Positions 8,529 to 15,611 of a stretch of DNA of 64,000 nucleotides are shown here, one piece after another. Position 1 is the stretch's first letter, and each line of letters begins with the position of its first letter. The DNA comes from JANLVJ01 sp031363945. Its GTDB lineage: Bacteria > Bacteroidota > Bacteroidia > Sphingobacteriales > Sphingobacteriaceae. The notes below the pieces were generated by a model. It did no database searches. It was not told where the DNA came from and saw only the letters and a list, made by a program, of their open reading frames with translations. The stretch spans positions 62,001-126,000 of the forward strand of contig JANLVJ010000065.1 of the NCBI GenBank assembly GCA_031363945.1. Reading direction: 5' to 3'. Made by a program: the position numbers and the translations under genes.

Positions 8529-9632
8529 CTAACAAGGTTCAAAACGCTTGCCTGGTAACTGTCTCAATTTACCCTTTAGTTCTAACTGCATCAGTATTGC
8601 AGGAAGCCTGGCTGAAAGTTGTGGAAATTCTGCAGCCACCTCGTTAAGACTACAAACTAACTGCTGCGTTAAAAAATTCATTACCTGAATTTCTACTGGG
8701 TCAGATAAAAGTAGGCTGTTACCTCGATCCAGGTGGGGTGCTGGCACTAGATCCCAGTTCATAAATCTGATAAAATCTTCAGCAGAAGTTATCAGCTGAG
8801 CCTGATTGTCACGAATGAGCTCAAGGCAGCCTTTAGAATATTGATCGCTGATACGGCCCGGAAAAGCATAAACATCCCGGTCATATGAATTTGCCAGACC
8901 AGCTGTAATCAGTGCGCCCCCACCAGGAGCTGCTTCAATCAAAACAGTGGCATCACTAAGGCCAGCAATGATTCGATTACGTTTTGGAAAGTTTTCTTTT
9001 TCAGCTGTTCGGTCAGAAAAAAATTCAGTCACAAGCGCCCCAGATTCAATCATTTCTTCAGCAGTCTTTCTATGTTCAGCAGGATACATCTGTGTTAATC
9101 CATGACCCAAAACAGCAATGGTAGGCAACCCTGAATTTAAAGCTTGTCGGTGTGCGCAAATATCGATTCCCCAAGCAAGCCCGCTAACCACAATCACTCC
9201 TGAATTAGAAAGCGCTTCGATAAACTCGATACAGACTGATTTCCCATAGGCTGTTGCATGCCGTGTTCCAACAATGCTAATCACCCTTGCGGCATCGAGA
9301 TCAGCATTTCCCTTGGCAAAAAGCAGTGAAGGGCAGTCAGCAGCCTGCAGTAATCTGGCTGGGTACCCTGACTGGTTAAGCATGAGCATTCTGATATGAA
9401 ACTTATCAATAAATGCCAGTTCAGCTGCTGCTTTTCTTAAAATTGAAACATCTTTAATAGAGGCAGCAATTTTTACAGCAACCTGGGAACCAATACCAGC
9501 AACTTGCTGTAGATCGGTTAAGGATGCCTTAAAAATAAGCTCGGCAAGCTGAAAATGATCGAGTAATCGCCTTGAAATAACAGGGCCTACACCAGGAATT
9601 AAGTTAAGGGCCAGGTAATAAAAGCGTTCCAC
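8529..9632 (-). CDS. dprA: DNA-processing protein DprA
   Basis: The 367-residue product matches the usual DprA plan: N-terminal helix-hairpin-helix/SAM-like region (1-65), Rossmann-like SMF core (about 75-290) with S-G-L-A-W-G-I-D and later the G-R-I-S-D motif, and a short C-terminal winged-helix (about 305-367). DprA loads RecA on incoming single-stranded DNA during natural transformation and protects ssDNA. The start codon is GTG at 9632, abutting the rsmG stop with no gap, so this is the last gene of the GT2-sigma-rsmG-dprA unit. No other competence genes are in the window. Confidence 0.95.
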   Translation of the reverse strand: MERFYYLALNLIPGVGPVISRRLLDHFQLAELIFKASLTDLQQVAGIGSQVAVKIAASIKDVSILRKAAAELAFIDKFHIRMLMLNQSGYPARLLQAADCPSLLFAKGNADLDAARVISIVGTRHATAYGKSVCIEFIEALSNSGVIVVSGLAWGIDICAHRQALNSGLPTIAVLGHGLTQMYPAEHRKTAEEMIESGALVTEFFSDRTAEKENFPKRNRIIAGLSDATVLIEAAPGGGALITAGLANSYDRDVYAFPGRISDQYSKGCLELIRDNQAQLITSAEDFIRFMNWDLVPAPHLDRGNSLLLSDPVEIQVMNFLTQQLVCSLNEVAAEFPQLSARLPAILMQLELKGKLRQLPGKRFEPC

Positions 9633-10265
9633 TCAGAATTTTTTAGGAATATGTAAAATCAACTTCGTTTCAAAATAAGCTTCAGCAAAAAACCCGGAAA
9701 TAGGATATATAGTAACTTTTTTCCCGAATTCATTAAGTTCTTCATTAACATCTCCGCCTTTCAAATACAGAACGCCATTCGGAATTGTACCAAGTGATTT
9801 TGAGTTGATTTTATCAGCTATCCATGGCCAGAATAATGATAATCTGGCTACAGCTCTAGAAATGACAAAGTCAAACTTCCCTTCCACATCTTTAGCCCGC
9901 TTATTCAATGCCTGAACATTGGTCAGGCCAAGTTCAGTGGCAATAGCATTCACCACATTAATTTTTTTACCAATTGAATCGACAAGCATAAATTCAACTT
10001 CAGGAAAAAGTATTGCCAGCGGAATACCAGGAAACCCTCCCCCTGTACCTACATCAAGAATTCGGCTACCAGCAGCGAATGATTCAACTTTTGCAATTGC
10101 AAGAGAATGTAGAATATGATGAACTTCAAGATTTTCGGTATCTTTTCGCGAAATCAGGTTTATTTTTTCATTCCAGCCCCGGTATAAGGCTGGTAAAGCA
10201 GTAAACTGCTCAATCTGAGCAGGTGATAGTTCGAAATAGTTTGTTACTGTTTCCATTACCGGCAA
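9633..10265 (-). CDS. rsmG: 16S rRNA (guanine527-N7)-methyltransferase RsmG
   Basis: A 210-residue Rossmann-fold SAM methyltransferase of the RsmG (GidB) family. The SAM motif I-L-D-V-G-T-G-G-G-F-P-G lies near residues 68-79, followed by the N-K-R-A-K-D-V segment and the F-V-I-S-R-A-V-A-R motif expected in the family. It methylates G527 of 16S rRNA in the 530 loop. Two in-frame ATG codons (10265 and 10256) are possible starts; the second fits family N-termini better. It lies between the ECF sigma gene (57-bp gap) and dprA (no gap). Confidence 0.95.
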   Translation of the reverse strand: MPVMETVTNYFELSPAQIEQFTALPALYRGWNEKINLISRKDTENLEVHHILHSLAIAKVESFAAGSRILDVGTGGGFPGIPLAILFPEVEFMLVDSIGKKINVVNAIATELGLTNVQALNKRAKDVEGKFDFVISRAVARLSLFWPWIADKINSKSLGTIPNGVLYLKGGDVNEELNEFGKKVTIYPISGFFAEAYFETKLILHIPKKF

Positions 10266-10322
10266 ATGCCGTAAGCTTTTAAAATTTTTACTTAGAATAC
10301 AGCCATCCTGGTAAAGAATACC

Positions 10323-10928
10323 TCAGATAGTATCTTTAGAATGCTTTAAAATATTGAGTAATAAATTATGGGCCCTAAATAACTGGGCTTTAACTGTTCC
10401 CAAAGGAATATCTAGCTGGGTTGAAATTTCTTCGTACGATAATTCTTCAAAATAACGGAGTATCACAAGCTTTCTATACCTGATAGGGAGCTTATCAACC
10501 ACATTTTTAAGAAGGCTGGTTTTTTGTTTTTTAATCAACGACTCTTCAGGAGTTGGTGAATTACCTGCTATTTCCCAGGGACGTGAGTTTTCGCCATCCT
10601 CACCTGATACCTGATCAATTGAAAAAGTCTTCAGCTTCTTTTTACGGATATAGTCGATGCAATTATTGGTTGCAATTTTAAAAAGCCAGGTACTAAAGGC
10701 GTAATCCGGCTTATACTTCTCCAAATTTTGAAAGGCTTTGGCAAAAGTTTCAATAGCCAGATCATTGGCATCATCACGATTGTTAACCATCTTCAAAAGA
10801 ATGAAGTAGATGGCATCGCGATACCTTGCCATCAGCTCAGCATAAGCTTTCTGTTCACCAGCAATTGCCCTGCCGACAAGTCGGAGGTCATTCTTGGCAT
10901 TTTCAGAAAAATTCGGATTTATTTCCAT
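10323..10928 (-). CDS. RNA polymerase sigma factor, ECF-type
   Basis: A 201-residue sigma-70 family factor with only regions 2 and 4. Region 2 (about 25-105) has the core-binding helix with D-D-A-N-D-L-A and the promoter-melting F-S-T-W-L-F-K-I-A segment. Region 4 (about 140-195) has L-S-Y-E-E-I-S followed by the G-T-V-K-x-x-L-F-R-A recognition helix. No anti-sigma factor is adjacent. The start lies inside the GT2 coding end (10-bp overlap), so translation is probably coupled to it. Target genes and inducing signal are unknown. Confidence 0.93.
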   Translation of the reverse strand: MEINPNFSENAKNDLRLVGRAIAGEQKAYAELMARYRDAIYFILLKMVNNRDDANDLAIETFAKAFQNLEKYKPDYAFSTWLFKIATNNCIDYIRKKKLKTFSIDQVSGEDGENSRPWEIAGNSPTPEESLIKKQKTSLLKNVVDKLPIRYRKLVILRYFEELSYEEISTQLDIPLGTVKAQLFRAHNLLLNILKHSKDTI

Positions 10929-12043
10929 GTTTTCTGTTTGTAAAATAAACTGGCCACACTAATAAAAACCAGGTATAAATGATAGACAATATCCATTAAA
11001 GGACTCAAAATACCAAGTTCTGTTGAATCTAGTTTTTTACCTATTCTGCCCATCAGAATTAACTGAATCAAAAGGCGGAAGGCAAAGATACCAAGGACCC
11101 ATTCAGGATAAACACGTAAAACCAGCAGCACTACAAAACAGGTATAAAAGCCCAACGTAGAAACTGCATTTAATGTAAGCAGGTTTTTATGAATTTTTCT
11201 GTAAAAATGTCCTACGCTAGTATGCCGCATTTTCTGTCTGAAATAATCTGTATAGGTTGACTTAGGATCAGAATACGTGAAAGACGGCTGATAAATGGCA
11301 ACTGAGGTATTTTCAGCCCGTGCAACTTTATTAATGAATAAATCATCGTCTCCGCTCATCAGGTGTATATGGGATGAAAAGCCCTTACTTTCAAAAAATA
11401 GTCGCTTATGATATGCCAGGTTACGACCCACCCCCATATAGGGTAAACCAGCCAGTGCATAAGAAAAATAATTCGTGGCGGTAAGGAATGTTTCATACCT
11501 GATAAACAGGTTCAGAAATCCAGATTTACGGGTATAGGGAGAATAACCCAGAACAATAGATTTCTCACGCGTAAAACCACTTTGCATAAGCTTTATCCAC
11601 TGGTTTGAAGTGGGCTCGCAATCAGCATCACTAAGTAATACATGGTCATATTTTGCTCCTTTGATACCCATCATCAACGCAAATTTTTTGCCCTGCTTAT
11701 TTTTAACCATTTCACTTAGTTCAATAACGCGCAGGTTAGCATATTTTTCCTGCAATGCCTGAAGTGTAAAACGGGTATCATCAGTTGAACCATCATCAAC
11801 CACAATTACTTCAAAAACCGGATAATCCTGGTCAAGTATTGAAGGAAGAAATCGTTTCAAATTTTCATTTTCATTCTGGGCACAGATAATGACTGTTACT
11901 GGCAAAACCTGTTCATTAGTTTCACCGGCTACTTGCCTTAAGAATGCTAGCTTGAGGTAAAAATATAGGTAATAGAACAAGCTAACCAGTGAAAAAATTA
12001 AAAATAAGGCACTAAAAATCAGCGTATAAGTTTTTATCAACAA
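10919..12043 (-). CDS. Membrane-bound family 2 glycosyltransferase
   Basis: A 374-residue GT2 enzyme. One membrane helix (about 5-32) precedes the GT-A domain, which shows V-I-I-C-A-Q-N-E, V-V-D-D-G-S-T-D-D-T, the D-A-D-C metal motif near 138 and a G-D-D-D-L-F acceptor-side motif. A Q-K-M-R-H-T segment follows, resembling the processive Q-x-x-R-W box, then two or three C-terminal membrane helices. It probably polymerises or transfers a sugar at the inner membrane for an envelope or extracellular glycan. It is first in the four-gene leftward operon with the sigma factor, rsmG and dprA. Confidence 0.9.
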   Translation of the reverse strand: MLIKTYTLIFSALFLIFSLVSLFYYLYFYLKLAFLRQVAGETNEQVLPVTVIICAQNENENLKRFLPSILDQDYPVFEVIVVDDGSTDDTRFTLQALQEKYANLRVIELSEMVKNKQGKKFALMMGIKGAKYDHVLLSDADCEPTSNQWIKLMQSGFTREKSIVLGYSPYTRKSGFLNLFIRYETFLTATNYFSYALAGLPYMGVGRNLAYHKRLFFESKGFSSHIHLMSGDDDLFINKVARAENTSVAIYQPSFTYSDPKSTYTDYFRQKMRHTSVGHFYRKIHKNLLTLNAVSTLGFYTCFVVLLVLRVYPEWVLGIFAFRLLIQLILMGRIGKKLDSTELGILSPLMDIVYHLYLVFISVASLFYKQKTWK

Positions 12044-12136
12044 AGTTTATTTTTTGGGGAAATTATAGAAAAACGTGCAATAAACAGTGAACTATTTAAT
12101 AATGCAAGCCCGAATGTAATTGCGAACCAATCCCGT

Positions 12137-12144
12137 TATATTTG
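12137..12144 (+). promoter_or_regulatory. Candidate -7 promoter element (TATATTTG) for tgt
   Basis: TATATTTG matches TAnnTTTG and lies 57 bp upstream of the tgt ATG in the divergent GT2/tgt spacer. A TTG occurs at 12120-12122, but the 14-bp spacing is shorter than usual, so this is tentative. Confidence 0.4.
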
Positions 12145-12200
12145 CAACCTTAAATTTCAGTACCCCGTACCGCTTCAGAGTATGATGAAATTAACCGATT

Positions 12201-13331
12201 ATGAAATTCAATTTACAATATACTGATTCAAACAGCAAGGCCCGGGCAGCGGAAATTCATACAGCTCATGGGGTCATCGAAACACCAGTATTTATGCCAG
12301 TTGGTACTGCCGGAACTGTCAAAGGAGTGCATCAGGTCGAGCTTAAAGAACAGGTCAATGCCCAGATAATACTTGGAAATACGTATCATTTATACCTCAG
12401 GCCAGGTACGGATACCTTGGTAGAAGCTGGTGGGCTGCATAAGTTTATCACTTGGAATAAGCCTATTTTAACTGATAGTGGTGGTTACCAGGTGTACTCA
12501 CTTGCAGGGGTCAGAAAAATTAAAGAAGAAGGTGTAGTTTTTAAAAGTCATATTGATGGCTCAAAGCATCTTTTTAGTCCAGAAGGAGTCATGGATATAC
12601 AGCGAAAAATTGGGGCTGATATCATCATGGCTTTTGATGAATGTACCCCATACCCATGTGAGAAAGAATATGCACGCCGCTCAATGCATTTGACTCATCG
12701 CTGGCTTGAACGCTGCTGTAAACAGATGGATAGTACATCGCCTTTGTACAATTATGCTCAGACCTTGTTCCCCATTGTACAGGGGAGTGTTTTTCCTGAC
12801 CTGCGCAAACAGTCTGCCGAATTTATTGCTTCTATAGATAGGGAAGGAAATGCCATAGGAGGGCTTTCTGTTGGTGAACCAGCTGCAGATCTTTACAGCA
12901 TGACGGCACTGGTTTGTGAAATACTCCCGGTTCATAAACCCCGTTACCTGATGGGAGTTGGAACGCCCGTTAATATTCTCGAAAATATTGCTCTTGGAAT
13001 TGATATGTTTGATTGTGTAATGCCAACCCGAAATGGGAGAAATGGTATGTTATTTACAGCAGAAGGAATAATTAATATAAAAAATGAAAAATGGAAAAAT
13101 GATTTTTCACCTATAGATGCTTCAAGTGACCTGTTGCTTGACCGAGCTCATTCTAAAGCCTATTTGCGTCACCTGATTCATTCAGGAGAGATGCTCGGGG
13201 CTTCAATAGCCAGCATTCATAATTTACATTTTTATACCTGGCTTACCACCCAGGCAAGAAAACATATACTTGAAGGTAACTTTGCCAGCTGGAAAAATCA
13301 AATGGTGCCCAAACTTAGCCGTAGACTCTAA
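12201..13331 (+). CDS. tgt: tRNA-guanine transglycosylase lacking the usual zinc cysteines
   Basis: A 376-residue TGT of standard bacterial length. It exchanges guanine-34 of Asp, Asn, His and Tyr tRNAs for preQ1 on the route to queuosine. The TIM-barrel motifs are present: T-D-S-G-G-Y-Q-V-Y-S near residue 93, A-F-D-E-C-T-P-Y-P, G-G-L-S-V-G-E-P, and the D-C-V-M-P-T-R-N-G-R nucleophile region. The zinc site expected as C-x-C-x-x-C reads S309-D-L311-L-L-D314, so all three cysteines are replaced. The distal His (H340, in I-H-N) keeps its normal 26-residue spacing. It leads a tgt-permease-EamA run, with 15 bp to the next gene. Confidence 0.95.
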   Translation: MKFNLQYTDSNSKARAAEIHTAHGVIETPVFMPVGTAGTVKGVHQVELKEQVNAQIILGNTYHLYLRPGTDTLVEAGGLHKFITWNKPILTDSGGYQVYSLAGVRKIKEEGVVFKSHIDGSKHLFSPEGVMDIQRKIGADIIMAFDECTPYPCEKEYARRSMHLTHRWLERCCKQMDSTSPLYNYAQTLFPIVQGSVFPDLRKQSAEFIASIDREGNAIGGLSVGEPAADLYSMTALVCEILPVHKPRYLMGVGTPVNILENIALGIDMFDCVMPTRNGRNGMLFTAEGIINIKNEKWKNDFSPIDASSDLLLDRAHSKAYLRHLIHSGEMLGASIASIHNLHFYTWLTTQARKHILEGNFASWKNQMVPKLSRRL

Positions 13332-13346
13332 CCGTTACCAGTTTGT

Positions 13347-14522
13347 ATGAAGGAAAATAATAGCCCTCAAACTCTTCAGGAAGTGCATGTAAATGCTCCA
13401 AGGCCAACAAAAAGGGGTATTCAATACTTTTTAAGAAGTCTTAAGATTACGATCATTGACCGGTATATAATCGGAAAATTTTTAAGCACCTTCTTTTTCA
13501 CGATTGCCATTTTTGTTGTCATTGCGGTAGTTTTTGACTACTCAGAAAAGGCAGATGATTTTATCAGGGGTGGTGTAAGTCTTAAATTGATCTTCTTTAC
13601 CTATTACCTGACATTCATTCCCTATTACTGCAGTATATTAAGCCCACTAATAGTATTTGTAGCAGTCATATTTTTTACTGCTAAGATGGCTAACAATACA
13701 GAAATAGTGGCTATTCTTAGCAGTGGAGTAAGTTTTATTCGCTTGATGTATCCATATTTTCTGGCTTCCGTGATTCTTGCAATTATGGTTTTTGCGCTCA
13801 ACGGCTATATTATACCCCCGGCTAATAGAATCAGATATGACTTCGAGGCCAGATATCTCAGGCGTGCTGAAATGAGCAAAGACCGTAATATTCATATGAA
13901 ACTGGCAAATGATACCTATGCCTACATGGAATCATTTAATAATCTGGAAAATACTGGGCTCAAATTCTCTCTTGAAAAATTCACAGGTCTTGATATGCGC
14001 TATAAATTAATGGCGAATTATATTAAATGGGATTCTGTAAAGTCTACATGGAAAATGTATGATTATACCATAAGACAGATAAATGGGCTTCAAGAAAAAA
14101 TGTCAAACGGGAAGGAAAAAGATACCATACTTGACTTTAGCCCAAAAGATTTCGCCCGTAACAATACGTTCAAAGAAACAATGAACATGTCTCAGTTGCA
14201 TCAGTTCATTGCGCGTGAAACTGAACGCGGAACAGGTGGTGTTGAAACTTATCAGTTTGAAATGTACAAGCGTTATGCATTGCCATTTTCAACATTTATT
14301 CTATCACTTATTGGCGTTTCCCTATCATCTAAGAAGGTACGGGGGGGTGTTGGATTACACCTGGGTATCGGTATTGGCTGTAGTTTTGCCTTTATAGTAC
14401 TCATACAGTTTTCAAACGTATTTGCAACTCAGGGTGGTGTTCCGCCTATTCTGGCTGCCTGGATACCAAATTTACTTTTCGGAATAGTCGGCCTATATCT
14501 TTATAAAATTGCACCTAAATAA
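13347..14522 (+). CDS. LptF/LptG-family permease
   Basis: A 391-residue YjgP/YjgQ-family protein: a cytoplasmic N-terminal tail of about 35 residues, three membrane helices, a periplasmic beta-jellyroll-like domain (about 165-285), and three more helices to the C-terminus. The R-Y-I-I-G-K-F-L-S-T-F-F start of the first helix and the S-S-K-K-V-R-G-G-V-G-L-H-L-G loop are family hallmarks. It serves as the membrane part of the LptBFG ABC extractor that moves LPS out of the inner membrane. Only one copy is here, and the ATPase LptB is not in the window. It overlaps the EamA gene start by 14 bp. Confidence 0.9.
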   Translation: MKENNSPQTLQEVHVNAPRPTKRGIQYFLRSLKITIIDRYIIGKFLSTFFFTIAIFVVIAVVFDYSEKADDFIRGGVSLKLIFFTYYLTFIPYYCSILSPLIVFVAVIFFTAKMANNTEIVAILSSGVSFIRLMYPYFLASVILAIMVFALNGYIIPPANRIRYDFEARYLRRAEMSKDRNIHMKLANDTYAYMESFNNLENTGLKFSLEKFTGLDMRYKLMANYIKWDSVKSTWKMYDYTIRQINGLQEKMSNGKEKDTILDFSPKDFARNNTFKETMNMSQLHQFIARETERGTGGVETYQFEMYKRYALPFSTFILSLIGVSLSSKKVRGGVGLHLGIGIGCSFAFIVLIQFSNVFATQGGVPPILAAWIPNLLFGIVGLYLYKIAPK

Positions 14523-15438
14523 AAACCTTTTAAAGCTTCATATCACAGTACTGATTTGGGGTTTTACTGCCATTCTTGGGGTCGTTATTACCAAAACAGC
14601 ACTCATATTAGTATGGTACCGTATGCTTTTTGCTGCTATAGCACTGGTAATTTATATGCTGTTCAAATATAAAAAAGAGGTAATCTCAAGCAAAGAAATC
14701 TTCAAACTACTACTCGTCGGGGTGCTGGTAGCACTTCACTGGTTTTTGTTTTATGACTGTATAAAACTTGCGACAGCATCGGTTGCCCTTATCTGCCTGT
14801 CTTCGGTTACCCTGTTTACAAGCATACTTGAACCGATCATTAACAAGCGAAAATTCTACGCTCTTGATATCATTATCGGACTGGTCATTATCAGTGGAAT
14901 TGTGGTGATTTTTAAATTCGAAAGCCGGTATATAACTGGTACTATAATTGGGCTGGGCGCGGCCCTGGCAGCAAGCCTGTTTACGATCTTCAACTCAAAA
15001 TTTGCACAGAGAAATAGTCCTGTTACTATCTCTCTCATAGAGATGCTGGGGGGTCTTGGAGCTCTCAGTATGTATCTTCTTCTGACAGCAGGTTTCAGCG
15101 TGAAAGCCTTAAGTCTAAGCCTGTCGGATTTTGGGTATCTGTTTATTTTGAGCACTGTCTGCACGGCCATGGCTTATGTGATGGGAGTAGCGGTTATGAA
15201 AACATTAAGCCCGATCACAGTTGTTTTAACGACAAGCCTTGAGCCTGTATATGGGATAATACTTGCCTTTCTTTTCTTTGGAAAAAAAGAGCAGATGTCA
15301 ACAGGCTTTTATTTTGGAGCCTTGATAATTTTGATTGCCGTACTGAGCTACCCCCTGCTAAAGAAAGTAATTTTCAAACCGGTTATTTTTGAAACAGACC
15401 TGGAAGCAGAAAAAAATATTCTCCTCAATAAACCTTGA
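14509..15438 (+). CDS. EamA/DMT-family transporter
   Basis: A 309-residue inner-membrane protein with ten predicted helices in two EamA repeats (about 8-140 and 150-285). The first helix carries L-I-W-G-F-T-A-I-L-G, and the end of the second repeat shows T-S-L-E-P-V-Y-G, both typical of drug/metabolite transporters (RhaT/YdcZ-like). The best start is TTG at 14509, giving a 14-bp overlap with the preceding permease; no ATG exists before the first helix. The substrate is unknown. Confidence 0.88.
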   Translation: MHLNKNLLKLHITVLIWGFTAILGVVITKTALILVWYRMLFAAIALVIYMLFKYKKEVISSKEIFKLLLVGVLVALHWFLFYDCIKLATASVALICLSSVTLFTSILEPIINKRKFYALDIIIGLVIISGIVVIFKFESRYITGTIIGLGAALAASLFTIFNSKFAQRNSPVTISLIEMLGGLGALSMYLLLTAGFSVKALSLSLSDFGYLFILSTVCTAMAYVMGVAVMKTLSPITVVLTTSLEPVYGIILAFLFFGKKEQMSTGFYFGALIILIAVLSYPLLKKVIFKPVIFETDLEAEKNILLNKP

Positions 15439-15611
15439 CGATACGTTAAATTTTTCTTTTCAATAAAAAGCTATTGAGAAATAAAATAAATTTTTTATTA
15501 ATTTAAGTACCTTATAATGTGTATTTTAATTGCTAGTTTTTGATCATTTAATTTAAGTGAATTACCAATCCTTCCCATTTTTTTTAGTAAATCTGGTTTA
15601 ATCTGCCTTAC

